DNA of 64,000 nucleotides from positions 51,159,336 to 51,223,335 of the forward strand of contig CM077006.1 of the NCBI GenBank assembly GCA_039090855.1, written 5' to 3'. Position numbers and translations under genes: made by a program. The notes under the pieces were generated by a model, which was not told the DNA's origin, made no database searches, and saw only the letters and a list, made by a program, of their open reading frames with translations. Below are positions 9,300 through 21,563 of this stretch, piece after piece; within the stretch, counting starts at the first letter, position 1; each line of letters opens with the position of its first letter. This DNA comes from Macrothele yani (taxonomy: Eukaryota > Arthropoda > Arachnida > Araneae > Macrothelidae).

Positions 9300-11640
9300 A
9301 CTTAGAGTTTTTTTCTTTTTATTAGCTATCTAGTAGTTATACTCCAAGTCACCCTAAGAGGGCACTGTTTTTAAGGGCAGGGGAGCCCTATCACAACTTG
9401 GCGTAGAACTCCAGAATGGAATCCATCCGTGTTAATGTAAACTCCTGCTGTTTCCTTTCTGTCAAACATTAACTCTTGCACTGACCCCCACACATTCCAC
9501 AGGCAGTGGGGTTTGTGAATGGGGTTTTGGTGGAGTCTGAACATTTCCCCTACTGCCTGTTGAAGCAACCAAGCCTTCGAGTTTCCCCGATTGCCAATTT
9601 ATTCTCTCTGTGTTGTGAATGTTGGGAGATGTCTTCCCTCTCCTCTCTAAGTTTTATCTCAAATGGACAGAAGCAGCCAAAAGTGTGAAGCTCTTGAGTG
9701 AGTAACTTCTCTTATCAAATTTATTTCTAAAAGCACTTTTGGATTTTTTTTTTTAGATAGCAATTTTGTCTGATAAACTGCTGAGCAAACAAAAATAGAT
9801 CCTGAGCAATATTTCTACTGCTTTTTGCTTTAAATATTGGGGACTATTTTTTGTAATGGAGGAAGCTGTTTCATACCCTACGTAGTGGTACACTCTTAGG
9901 TTGACTCGGAGTATAGTTACTTTTGCAACATTGAGCATACTGATTGATCAAAGCAAGTTGGAGTGGAAATGGATTCTGACTTATTAATAAACAACCCATG
10001 CTATGTAAATTTGATACAAAATTACAACAACAAAAAAAAGTTTTTTATGTTGATATAGTTGAGCCAAATTGCTGTGTGTTATATATATTTTTTTACTGAA
10101 AATGTGTAAGTAAAACCACAACTAAAAATAAATGCTTAAGTGTGTTATTGGTAATTCATAGGACAAAATGTGGCCATAAGATGTAACAATTAACAACACG
10201 TTGTGAATATTGCAGTCACCTAAATAATGTGAAGGTAGTTTAACATAGAAGAAGTGTGACTTTATTTATTAAATGATTCAGAGCACATGTGCACTTTTGC
10301 CCATTCAGAGAAAAGTAAAGTAAAAATTGATGGATGATTTCAAGTAGTTTCTGACGTATCACTCTGCTTGTTTACGTATAACCCACTGATACCCATTATG
10401 AAGCAACAAAACAGGGCATCGATTTCTCCAAATTATTGGGGGGGGGGGGGCTGGCTGGTGTGAGAAGATAAGATGCGGGAGGGTCATGTCTCTTTCGTTC
10501 TCATGAGGAAAATAAAAAAGAGCGCAAAAAGATAAACTATGAGATTTGACATATATTTTAAAATGCAATTGTAATTGCTCATTAGCAAATGAACAAGAAA
10601 ACAGAAATATTCTTTTGCTGAATATTCATATTGCTAAAAATAAAATTCAGCCTGTGATTTTATAAAAATATCCAGAGAGATTTTATTTCCAAAGTTTAGT
10701 AAAAAATATGAGAAATTAGCTGGGTTACTCAAACAAGAAACGAGAAGTGCAAAAAATAAATAGGTGAATAAGTGCAAAAAATAAATAGGTGAATAAAGGC
10801 GCTAGAGATTACACGTTTCTGTATTTTTATTTATTTTATTTTTGATAATTGTGTTAGACATTTACTACATATTATGAGAACATGTTAAACACAATATGAG
10901 GCTGGCAATCCAGTTTTTTTATCAAATGAACAATGTGGAGAATAGGCATTTTTTTTTATTTAGTTATTTATTAATTTTTTGAAAGTAAATAGTTTTGGCC
11001 TCATAAGGTAGAGCTTGGTCTACCTTATGAGGCTGAAGCAGTTATTTAATTAAGCAGGATGAAAAATATTGGGTTAATACTGACCCCCTCCCCCACTAAA
11101 ATTATTGCAGGGGCAAGATTCACTTTGCCCCTATAGTTGGCACCTATGCAACAAAGAAACTGCATACATATTACTAAGCAGTTCTCTGAGACCAGCTCAT
11201 AGTCTATGCAATACATGGGTGAAAAAGCTGTGACTGAAATTTTTATAACTCGAATCGTAAATACATATACATATAAAACCTGTATAATAGGCCATGTCTG
11301 TTTCAAAAAAGTTTCATAGTTTTATGAAGATTGGTTTATATGCATAAAACCTATATAATAGTCTGGCTTGTGTTTCTAAAAAGTTTTATCAGTTTTATGA
11401 AGATTGGTTTGCACGCCATCACCATTGTCATTCTCTATTTAAGTGACTTTTTCTTTCAGCTTCTCTGTCTTGTCCTACAAAGAAAAAATTTCACAGCTAA
11501 CCATTAATTTTCTAAATTTCCATCACCAGACCTGCCAACTGTTACGATTTTATCATATTTAGTACGATAAATCATACTGCAGTACACTAATATGATTTTG
11601 CAGACAAAAATACGATTTTTTTAAAAATAGTAATGTTTCC
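9300..11640. other. No recognised gene or mobile element
   Basis: AT-rich intergenic sequence. A 27-bp direct tandem duplication (AAGTGCAAAAAATAAATAGG core) lies at about 10748-10797. A short direct repeat (TTTTATGAAGATTGGTTT) occurs at about 11320 and 11394. Open frames of 60-86 codons look random. Confidence 0.3.
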
Positions 11641-11659
11641 CCCATTTTTTCCCTTTTCA

Positions 11660-12310
11660 GACATAAGCTTTGTAGCAGAATCGCAGCGACAGGCGACTTA
11701 CATCGCAGATTTATTTTGGTTCTGCAGACAAACGACACCCCCAGAACCCTATTAAACTATCTTGCAGACTCCTTATCATAGATGCAAGTTTTTCACCTTT
11801 CAAAATTTCCGAAAACGGAAGGCAGGCATTGTGAGGATTTTTTCCGAAATCGTAATTTTTATTCTCGCGAAGGACAATGTATATATTGCAGAATTATTTT
11901 GTACTCATCCCCGTAGCAGAATCGCGGCCAATGCCAACGTACATCGCAGATATATTTTGTACTCTTCCTCATTGAAGAATCGCGACGACGTACATCGTAG
12001 GTTTATTTTGTACTCATCCCCGTCGCAAAAACGCGGGGACGGCCGACTTACATTGCAGATTTATTTTGTGCTTATCCCCGTAGCAGAATTGCGGCGATGG
12101 GCGACTTACACTGCAGGTTTATTTTGTACTTATCCCCGTAGCAAAACCGCGGCGATGGTCGACGTACATCGCAGATTTATTTTGTAACCACACCTGTAGA
12201 AGAATCACAGCAACGACCGAAGTACATTGCAGATTCATTTCCTACTAATCCTCGTAGCAGAATTACGACAACGGCCAATGCACATCACAGGTTTATTTGG
12301 GTCCTGCAGA
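11660..12310 (+). repeat. ~57-bp tandem array
   Basis: Units centred on CCCCGTAGCAGAATCGCGG and ACATCGCAGATTTATTTTGT recur at about 11912, 11970, 12021, 12078, 12136, 12193 and 12253, a spacing of 51-60 bp. A diverged extra unit is at 11670. A lone inverted unit is at about 14190-14215. The 141-codon open frame at 11762-12187 is just this array read through and has a repetitive, compositionally odd translation; I do not count it as a gene. Confidence 0.85.
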
Positions 12311-12498
12311 CAAAAATGTCATCCCCAGAACTCGATTAAGCCATCTTGCAGACTCCCTAAGTATATGTTTATGCTGCAGCCTCACTGCTGGCACATAGAT
12401 GCTCGCTCCGGCACCTCGCTGCTTGCATGTAGCTGCGATGCTCGCCATGGAGCATTTACCCTGCAGCTGTTCATATCGTTTTTATTATTATAGGAATC

Positions 12499-13060
12499 AT
12501 GACTGTATCTCTTATTGTCAAACAGACTTTACCAGTGTTATGGCATGTTTTACAACCACTGCATATGAAGCCACCAACTGCAAAAGAATTCAAAGAAATC
12601 GCTGATATGTTTTACAAGAAATGGGGATTCCCTAACTGTCTAGGTTCTATCGATGAAAAGCACATCCCAACACTTCACCCTCAATGGTCAGGCTCCATGT
12701 TCTTTAATTATAAAAGCTACTTTTCAAAAGTTCTGCAGGCCGGCAGTGATGCACACTGTAAATTAATTTTCATTGAGGTCGGAGCCTATGGAAAACAAAG
12801 TGATGGGGGCACTTTTAGAAAGTCTGCCTTTATGACAGAATGAAAAAGTGTGTGCTTAACATTCCTGAAGATAACTTTCTACCAAGTACTGACATCCATG
12901 CCCCCTTTGTGTTCATAGGTGATGAAGCCTATCCCTTACTGAGACACATGATGAAGCCTTATGCTAGGAAAACTCTTGATCAATCCAAGGAGAAGTTCCA
13001 AAAACAAGTTCAAATCACAGGAAAACTCCACAAATTAAACTTGCTTCTATTAAAACACAA
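12499..13060 (+). pseudogene. PIF/Harbinger transposase fragment (HARBI1-like)
   Basis: The first frame (12499-12840) holds FPNCLGSIDEKHI with the first catalytic Asp, then SGSMFFNYKSYFS and YGKQSDGGTFRKSAF. After a frameshift near 12840 the second frame (12840-13097) gives FVFIGDEAYPLLRHMMKPYAR with the second Asp. These are the hallmarks of the Harbinger DDE endonuclease. The N-terminal part and the region of the third acidic residue are missing or scrambled. No clear terminal inverted repeats found. It is dead transposon coding sequence and not the host HARBI1 gene, because it lacks the flanking parts and is frameshifted. Confidence 0.85.
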
Positions 13061-13344
13061 CACGGTTTTTAAAGATAAGAGAGAGATGACTGCGTAGTTT
13101 CACAGTCAGCTGTGAAAGTGGGTCCATGGACGGGAAGAGTGGCCTTGAAGGACCCAATCACAGCGTAAGTTTGAGGATGCCTGGTGATGGTCGAGGCTCG
13201 AAAAACAAACCAGATCACAGCGCAGATAGCATTGCTGCTCCACGATAAGTGAGCCTGTAAAGATTTATGATTTTGTTTCATCATCACCAGGCATCCATGT
13301 GCACAGCTCGGCGATGTGCCAGCAACAAGGCTGCAATATAAATG

Positions 13345-13432
13345 CACTCTAAGATGCAAGTTTTCCGCCTCTCAAAATTTCCAAAAATGGAAGTTAGGCG
13401 CAGTGAAGATTTCTCCCGTAATCGTAATTTTT
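13345..13432 (+). repeat. Direct copy of 11779-11866 on the far side of the Harbinger fragment
   Basis: Both segments share GATGCAAGTTTT, CAAAATTTCC and CGTAATCGTAATTTTT-like text with about 80% identity. They bracket the array plus transposase fragment, so a larger Harbinger-related repeat may span about 11.5-13.6 kb. Confidence 0.55.
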
Positions 13433-13439
13433 TTCCTAA

Positions 13440-15828
13440 TAATTAACAACATAAAAGTGTTTGCTGATTATATTTAATTAGTAGTTTTTCAATGAAATTT
13501 TTATGTAGGGAAAAATCCCTATATTCTCATTATCAGCATGCGTCGTGTTATGATTTTTCTATCTGAGTGTTACGTTTTTTGGTTCTGAGAGGTTGGCAAG
13601 TCAGCATCACAGTGAATCAAAACTATGCCTGCAGTTACTTTCTGACAATTTCACTTGTTCCTTTTTATGAAATAAAATTACACTGATTCCTTTTAATGAA
13701 ATTACTCTGCAATTTTATTGCGTTTTGTGAAAGTACTCTGCAATGCGAAGAAAATGAAACAAAAACACGACATTACACTTACACAACAGAACAAACATCG
13801 CAGACAGTTCTTCGAGCATGTGCGCGTTGCCACAGATGAATTCGTTTGTCTTACCATATTTTATTTTCTCGTATTTCTCCTCAATGTTATGTATAATGCA
13901 ACAGCTGTGAGCTTAGTTCCGATTTCAGCCATCGGATAAAAGCAGATAGTGCTGCAAGTACCGAATGACTGCAGAGCATTATGGAACTCCACAAAGAAAC
14001 GCAAACCACCAGATAAATTTTTAACTGATTATTTATTTACTTTTGCTATACCAAACTTCTCTATTTACAGCGATCTCGACACATAACTTGAGCTTCACTG
14101 ACATCCATCACATGATGTACACAAGACCTTTTATATTTCATACTCATAATCTTTTTTGTATGCAGACATTCCTGAATCTGATCATTGCCCGTGACCGCAA
14201 TTCTGCTACGGGGATAGGTAGTCTTACAAAATATAAATTGAAACACCATCTGAACCAGCATTTGAAGAACTGGCAAAAAAAAAAAAAAAAAAAAAAATAG
14301 CTCTAATACATGCATAAAAAAAATAGAGTTTACCAAAAATTTGATCAAATAAATACTTTAAAAAGTTGTAAATCAGAAAGGCACCAAAGACTAGCAGAAA
14401 CTGCTTTAATACAAAATAATATATACAGGCTTTGTAAGTTTAATGATCATATGCAACTATCAAATTATTGAAAAGATATAATGCAGTCAGAAGATCAGAA
14501 GAAAGACATAAGAAGGGTAAAAAAAAAAAAAAAAAAGGAAAACTAAAAAAATATATATAAAGAAACGAAATAAAATAAATTCATTTTAGTAATTGGGGAT
14601 ATGTACCACAATGTCCAATAGATAGCAGCGGCATCACACACACTACATGTTAAACAGTTCTCCGACCTTCCTGACAGTGTGACAACACTCAATTGCTGGC
14701 AGCTGAAGTGCTAAGAACTATTTCCTGAAAGATGCCCGTGTCTGCTGGTTGAAAATATTAGGAAGCTTCTATATTGATTTGATGTGTCAGTTTCTAATTA
14801 CAATTTTTAGGACGTACATAAGTTTTTTAATTTTCTTCATTTTAATCTTTAATTTTAACATTCCAGAATTTTAGATTAATTAGTGTTTTGGAGATAACTA
14901 ATAATATGGAGGTTAAAGTTCATAGCGTTAGCAAATAATAAGGTTACAGATTCGAATTATTTGTGTTTATGGGTTAAATGTAAGGTGAGTTAATGAGCAC
15001 AGGATGAGAATAGAATTTTTAATAACATAAACAGCCAGATCTGTGCGGAAAGCTTGACGTCACAACAATGTCTGCATTGTTGCGCTATCGATCAATTCCT
15101 GTGTGCTCTCAAGATGTCAAAGTGATTGCGTGCTATACAATAGCATGTAATCTGATGTCAAAGTGATCACGTGCTAATTTAAAAACATTGGATTATCAAT
15201 GACTTGTTCTATTTATCTGATCTACAGAATTTGAATTGAAATCTTAATATCATGGCAAGTTAAATTTGTATATTAATTTAATTTAGCACAATGCAAATAT
15301 TAATTTGTACACTTTAATTTTTTTTTACTTTTTTAATTTAACTGACTTTCTGAGTTTAGTGCTGATTATATGTATTATACATTTTGCAAAATATCAATCT
15401 ATCTAAACACCTAACCTACAATAAAAACTGAAATCTTGAGATGTAAAAAGTGAGCAAAATTGCATGTAAAAACAGATGTCGCTGCAACAGCACATTGTCG
15501 ATAGTTTAGATTGTTCCAATTTGTAATGTCAGATGTTGCATTATTTTGTAGTAAAAGCTTCAGTATGAAGTTTCAGACTAGCTGTTGAATAGAATAGTCT
15601 AAAAGTAACCGTGGACGGAATAACAAGTGTGCTGGAGAAAAAGTCGTGTAACGCGAAAAATCAAAGCAAAAGTTATTAAGGTAAGTTTACACGAAAACAA
15701 CTGGACACAAGAAAAATTATCAAACAACAACAAATATTTTACACAGAATGTTTATTTCTCGTGAAGTCTTTTGAAAAACGGAAATAAATAACATAATTTT
15801 CAGTTCTAACACGAATGAGTAGTAGCTG
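13440..15828. other. No recognised gene
   Basis: AT-rich sequence with poly(A) runs at about 14276-14297 and 14520-14537. The short frames show no homology I recognise. Confidence 0.3.
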
Positions 15829-16786
15829 TACAGGGTGCATAGGAAAGTTCCTTTAACGTTAAATAACTTGCGAACAGAGAGAGGTACAGTTATGCAAGTG
15901 AGATAACTGTATAGTAAAGCGACTACGCCCAATCAAATGAAACCGATAGCAGCGCCCCTAGTGGCAAAATACGGAAGTTAGCCATTGCAAATCAAAAATG
16001 AAAAGAGATAGAGCAAACTTTCCAATTTCAAAGTTTTAGAGCATCAATTAATTAGTACAAAACGACATTTGTTTCACATGGATAAGATAAATTGTCACCT
16101 GAATACTCTAAAATGTCCAAAATCGATGCGCGACGATTCAAATCTGCATATTCACATTTCGCAAATGTAGCCATATGCAACAGCGCCTACAAGTCTGCTG
16201 GATCTACATCTTCGTGTTACAGATGCTTGCAATAGTGTGACACCTTCCATGCTGCGGAATATGCATGCAGAGTTACTTTCACGAATACATATGTGTATCG
16301 TAGGCAATGGTGAACTCTTTGAACACACTCGACATTAACTTTTTATCACTGCGCACCAGTTTGCCTTTTTTGTTTTGTCTGAGGTCATCAAACTGTATTG
16401 GCATAAGTACGCATTTATGCAATAAATTGTGTGTATTTGCTCATACCTATGCCTTTTCCCTTCAAACGTTCACACAAAAGGTTGCGCTTCGATTTCGGAC
16501 ATTTTGGGGTATTCAGGTGACAATTTATCATATCCTTGTGAGACAAATGCCGTTTTGTACTAATTAATCGATACTCAACATTTTTGTAATTAGAAATTTT
16601 GCTCTATCTCTTTTCGTTTTTGATTTGCAATGGCTAATTTTCGCATTTTGCCACTAGGGGCGCTGCCATCGGTTGCATTCGATCGAGCGTAGTCGCTTTA
16701 CTATACCGTTATCTCACTTGCATAACTGCAGCTCTCTCCGTTCGCAAGTTATTTCAAGCTAAAGGGACTTTCCTATGCACCCTGTA
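15829..16786. mobile_element. Foldback-type Tc1/mariner derivative with ~300-bp inverted repeats
   Basis: The ends are TACAGGGTGCATAGGAAAGT and its complement, with TA at both edges. The inverted arms extend about 280-300 bp (15829-16120 and 16500-16786) and diverge only slightly. TA flanks plus CAGGGTG termini indicate the IS630/Tc1/mariner superfamily. A centre of about 370 bp keeps the 3' end of a transposase gene. The arms contain TTGCCACTAGGGGCGCTGC-like text. Confidence 0.85.
16201..16338 (+). pseudogene. C-terminal remnant of an IS630/mariner-like transposase
   Basis: An open stretch of 45 codons reads DLHLRVTDACNSVTPSML, then LSRIHMCIVGNGELFEH, and ends in a stop at 16336. This matches the C-terminal tail typical of arthropod IS630/mariner-like transposases (VTPxML...R...C...NGxHFE). 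The rest of the gene has been deleted. It shows that the surrounding foldback element is an internally deleted copy of a coding element. Confidence 0.65.
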
Positions 16787-17622
16787 TAAGTTTTTACTAT
16801 ATTTCCTTACAAAAAGCCAGTGTCTATTTGATTTGTTTTAAATCTGTTTCAGTTAAAAATTTCACCCTGTTCTAAGACGGGAAACAACCCCCACATATTA
16901 ATATTTATTTAAAACTTAAAAGCAACTGCCCTAGGACGAGCTATAGGCTAGTTATTTATAATTACTGAACACATTTCGCCACCGGGAAGTTTGCAAACGC
17001 CTAGATGTGCTTGAAATGTGACAAAATTAGCTCCAGCACCTTTAGTTGGCTAATGGTAGGCTTATCATTAGTATTCTATTAATGTGGAGGTGATGAAATC
17101 AACACAGTTCAACGTTTATATTATGCGTAAAATGTTTTATATAAAAAACCCTGTAATATAGACATAAAACTCGAAGTTTTGTATTAATTTAGATTTCATC
17201 GATTCAACATTTTATCTGTAACCAAAATATTTTTATTGGGGAAAAATAATAATTTGAGAACTTAACTTCCTCCTGCACTGCAGCATGCTAATCTCTGTAC
17301 AAAGCCAAGGCTTTTGAGTTCGTGACGGATGAAAGCATGTGCTCACGTCAAAAGAGCTACAGATTGTCATACAGCTCCTCAGTGAATGTTCTGAGTGTTA
17401 CTTGAAATGACTGGTTGTGCAAATCGTGAGAATTTCCTCATAAATTTTCTAATAGTTGTTGGGCCAAAATTGTATGGTGAAACTCTTGGTGGATCATGGA
17501 TTTTTGCTTAAACAGAAGATGTACCTTAACTCTGGGATTATGCTAGGCTGTGATATAGTTTTGTGACCATCTGCTAGTTATAGTTGTGCTTCCACATTAG
17601 ACATTAAAAGGACACAGCTATA
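16787..17622. other. No recognised feature
   Basis: AT-rich spacer between two TA-flanked DNA transposons. Confidence 0.3.
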
Positions 17623-17624
17623 TA

Positions 17625-18882
17625 TTAGGTGTACAAATAAGTTTTAAAATGTTTCTTGTGTGACATATCCGGCAACCCCCACGTTGTTGTCATGTGACCG
17701 TAACTGGCCCAGAGTATAAAATGTGAAAATGTGACACAGAAGTTTGCCCAACAGGTCAAACGCTCTAGCATATCGGTAGGTGAAAGATGGCAAGTGATAC
17801 TGCATTTATTCAACACTGCATTTGTTACGAATTTCATCAAGGAAAAGGGGCTGCAAAACCATGCACATCAATCTACTCTGTTCTGGGGGAGAATATGGTA
17901 TGAAAAGCATGTGTGAGTTTTGGTTTAGATGGTTTAAAGCAGGCAATCTTGATGTTAGCGATGGAGAACGTAGCAGCGCCCCGCAGAAGGTTGCACATGA
18001 GGAACTGCAAGCATTGCTGGATGAAAATTCGTCTCAAATGCAAAAAGAACTAGCTGAACAACTGGGGGTAACTCAACAAAACACTTCCAATTGTTTACGC
18101 ACAATGGGAAAGATTCAGAAGGAAGGGAAATGGGTAGCATATGACCTGAGCCAGAGGAACATGGATGAGTGTGTCATGAAGTGTTTGAATCTGTTGAATA
18201 AACAACACAGTCTTTCTTGTGGAAAATCATTACAGGTGATGAAAAGTGGATATGGTACGACAATTCCAAACGCAAAAAACACTGGGTAGACCCCCGGTGA
18301 AAAAACGACTTCAACACTGAAACGTAATATTCACTCCAAGAAAGTTCTGCTGTGCATCTGGTGGGATATGAAGGGTGGTCTCTATTATGAACTGAATAGG
18401 ATCAAACTGTTACTGCTGATCGCTACAAGCAACAATTGCTGCAATTGAACCAGGAAATCTGTCGGAAATGTCCGTTCACAGGCAAAGGATTGCGTCCCGT
18501 GAAATTACTGCATGAAACGCTAGGCCTCGTGTCCCGAAATCGGTCAAGGAAATTTTATTGATGTTTGGCTGGGAAGTTTTGGAGCACCCGGCGTATAGTC
18601 CTGACATAGTCCCTTCAGAGTATCATTTATTCCGATTAATGCAACATGGTTTGTCTGCTGTACGGTTCTGGACATGTGACGAAGTGCAAAAGTGGGTTGA
18701 CGACTTCATGGCGTCACACGACGAATTATTCTTCATGGATGGCAGCCGTCAGCTGCCCGAACGATGGCGGAAGGTGATAGATAATGACGGCGTATATTTT
18801 GATTCGTAAAGGTATTGTTGTTTTCTCTCAAATTACATGGTGCTTTGTCTTAAAATGCTTTAAAACTTATTTGTACACCTAA
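17625..18882 (+). mobile_element. mariner element, complete ends
   Basis: Terminal inverted repeat TTAGGTGTACAAATAAGTTT at 17625, complemented at the right end to 18882, with TA duplications at 17623-17624 and 18883-18884. The length of 1258 bp is typical for mariner. Confidence 0.93.
17787..18809 (+). pseudogene. mariner (Mos1-related) transposase, frameshifted
   Basis: The N-terminal helix-turn-helix part begins at about 17787 (FIQHCICYEFHQGKGAA) and shifts frame near 17900. The second part (17900-18220) reads WFRWFKAGNLDVSDGE, ELQALLDEN and LAEQLGVTQQNTSN, close to the Mos1 DNA-binding region. After another shift ITGDEKWIWYDN carries the first catalytic Asp. The C-terminal frame (18558-18809) has AYSPDIVPSEYHLF and LPERWRKVIDNDGVYFDS. 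The family is DD34D, but the last acidic residue in the PSDYH motif reads Glu here. The middle of the gene has stops. Non-functional. Confidence 0.88.
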
Positions 18883-18884
18883 TA

Positions 18885-19790
18885 CAATAACTACTGCCAG
18901 TCAAAGTAAAATTCCAAAATGGTTGTGCCTTACTTAGAATGTGTAAAAGTGAGAGAGGGTGTCTTCTGATTGCATGTGTTTCTGGGTTACACAGAGTTTA
19001 CGGCGCCAGTTCTGTATGTGTGTCAGCATGCTGCCATAAGCTTTTAATTTATTTTTTAAAATAAAAAAATATTTCTACTGTTTTTTCATAGTTCTAGTTT
19101 TTGTCTGAAATAAAGTATTTATATTTAAATTCAATGCTCAAATAACCAGGGCTTGATTTACACAGAATCAAGCCCGCACAGCACATGATGATGTCCCCCA
19201 CCCGTCCACTTTCTTGAAAGAGTAAGTGCATTTGTCGCCACTATAAATATTATCAATTAATTTAAAAGTTGATTTAATAAATGGGACACTCTGCAGAGAA
19301 ACAGGAAATAATATCTTTTATTAAATCTTAATATTTGCGATGAAATTCACAGTTAAAAATATAGACGGGTAAGTAAAACACTATTTATTAGTTTAGTATT
19401 GCTATTTTTGCATTCAATTATGCAATAATTCAAATATCCACAGTTGTTAAGTTATTCATCCTGTTTTAGTTTTAACCAATGAACATTATTTAGACTTGGT
19501 ACAGACTGATTTTCTGGTTGCAAGGTGAGCTTCCATATAGCTGATTAATCACTTGTGATGTGTTTAATGTTATAGTAGAATAATTTTATTAGCAGATGAA
19601 TGATGCTTAAATTTGAGCAAACATGCATAGCTGGATAATTCTCACAGTCACAAAAGCACATTATTCAGCTCATTAAAGTGAGATTCTCATTATTTTTACG
19701 TTATTTTATTATTTCAGGTCTTAAGAATATGTGTACCAAATTTCAAGTCGAAATTCGCAAAATTGGCCAAGTTATTATCTATTATTGTCC
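18885..19790. other. No recognised gene
   Basis: AT-rich. The last ~50 bases before 19790 may be the 5' continuation of the MULE-like fragment that follows. Confidence 0.3.
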
Positions 19791-19810
19791 AGTGAGGTGG
19801 GTCACAGAGT

Positions 19811-20307
19811 TGGTGCAACTGTCGCAAAGCCAAAGCTGAGAAAACTCTGGATGAATTCAATCACGAACCTCCACTTCATAAAGATGTCGAAAATGCTATA
19901 AAGCCGATTTACAACAATTTGTCATCAAGAGAGTTGCTGGAAAGGTGTTTGGGTGGTGACACTCAAAACAACAACGAAAGTTTCAATTCTATTGTTTGGA
20001 GGTTCGCGCTCGAACATCTTCACTGTGGCTCAAAACCACCGAAATGGCAGCTTATGTAGAAGCAGGCATTTTTAATGAAGGTTTTTCTGCCGTCCTGAAA
20101 GTGATGACAATCATAAGAATTGTTATTGGCGAGCAAACGAAGATATTTGCAAAAGCGCGGGACCAACAGCGTCTGCAGAGGTCGTCGGGGCGCAGCCTCG
20201 AGGCTACAAAAGATGCTCGTACAAGGCGTAGAAGCGAGCAAATGTCTCTAAACGAGTTCTATGAAGCAGAGGAAGGAACATTGTGTGGTTCTGGTATAGC
20301 AGATTAG
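19811..20307 (+). pseudogene. Mutator-like transposase C-terminal fragment
   Basis: From 19811 the translation reads WCNCRKAKAEKTLDEF, then LLERCLGGDTQNNNESFN. After a frameshift near 20035 it continues as TTEMAAYVEAGIFNEGFSAV and ends in GSGIAD at 20307. This string (ERCLGG.TQNNNESFN...EIA.Y...G.FN.GF) is a family of multicopy arthropod and cnidarian proteins usually labelled Mutator-like transposase domain proteins. Only the C-terminal third is present. No ends were found. Confidence 0.6.
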
Positions 20308-20310
20308 CAG

Positions 20311-20967
20311 AAAAATACTGTAAATACTCGTTATACCTCCGTAAACTACTTGGAACTTTAAATGCGTTTTTCTCGAAACAGCTTTTCCGCGAATGGTTGG
20401 CATGATATTTTAAAAACTATTGAACCGATCGACTTCAAATGTAAAACTGCGTGTTCAGCAAACATCCTTTTATCGTTTGATGAACCAGAAACGCGATACG
20501 TTGTGTATATATTTTTTAATAGCGAAAAACATTGTCCAATTTTTGAGCTAAATTGATAATTTGAGTTTGACAAGTCACCATTCCCTCAAATATATATATA
20601 TATATATATATTTGAGGTCATCAAACGATAACTACTTGTATATAGAGTAAAACGCCGTTCGAGTTTTTTGTTTCAGACCACCTGGAGTGGAGAAATCATG
20701 CCAACTAGCGACCGCGGATTTTCGCGCAGTGTCATGGTCGACGGGGATTTGCGGGCGTGATTCTTCATGAAACTTATTAAAAATTGTTTTGTAAATATCT
20801 GAAACGATGACAAATAGATGAACCTACTTTGGAATCATTGATTGCATAGTTTCATCAATAAACACTAAAAAAAAAAACGGTAATTTTAGCGTAAAAAAAA
20901 TGAGAATCCCCCCTTAATTCACTTAATTTAGACCCAAGTAATTTTAAAATCTGATACTTTACAATAT
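20311..20967. other. No gene; includes a (TA)n tract
   Basis: A palindromic (TA)n microsatellite lies at about 20584-20620, flanked by CTCAAATATA and its complement. Overlapping frames at 20358-20573 on both strands are not convincing. Confidence 0.4.
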
Positions 20968-20975
20968 GAAATACG

Positions 20976-21555
20976 CAGGGGTGCAGAAAATGTTCAGGGT
21001 CCAATATTTCCCCAGAACCTCCCTTTTTTTTTTGTCTGAAATTTCCCCCAAAACTGTAGCGGATTTTCATACAAGTTTAGACGATTATTAGAGTACATGT
21101 CGATGATCAAAAACTATCCTTCAAGCCTATTACTTATTGCTTAAAACCAAAAAAAAACAAAAAACTAATATTTATTCCAATGAATAACGAGCTTTTTTTT
21201 TCCACGAAAAAAATTGCCCCCCTTTTTTAGGTGCACATTATGGTAACCGAATCGTGCCGTTATACGTAGAACATATATAGCATCTGAAACAATCATTTAA
21301 TGCGGCAGTTCGCAGTACGTCACAGCCCTCATAACCTCTTGTATTCATAAGTCATAACGACGCATTTTTCAAAATGATTACCTGATTACCGTGAAGGAAA
21401 TTACTCCTATTTTTCACACTATATTCGTTGTTAATAAGTCAATTTTTCGTTTTATTATTACTACCATTATTTCACCCCTGGGCAAAATTTTCCCCAGAGC
21501 CGCCTTAATTTCCCCCGAACCTTGTTCGCGCGTTCGGACCTATTCTGCACCCCTG
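20976..21555. mobile_element. hAT-type MITE
   Basis: A 580-bp non-coding element with 13-bp perfect terminal inverted repeats (CAGGGGTGCAGAA) and a perfect 8-bp target duplication GAAATACG (20968-20975 and 21556-21563). T-rich and CCCC-rich stretches lie inside both ends. Confidence 0.9.
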
Positions 21556-21563
21556 GAAATACG

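Noticed and set aside
11762..12187. 141-codon frame with repeated TLQIYFVLIP-like text
   Set aside because: It is a read-through of the 57-bp tandem array; no start context or conserved protein.
20584..20622. (TA)n palindrome as a replication origin or cruciform of note
   Set aside because: A simple microsatellite; nothing else supports a function.
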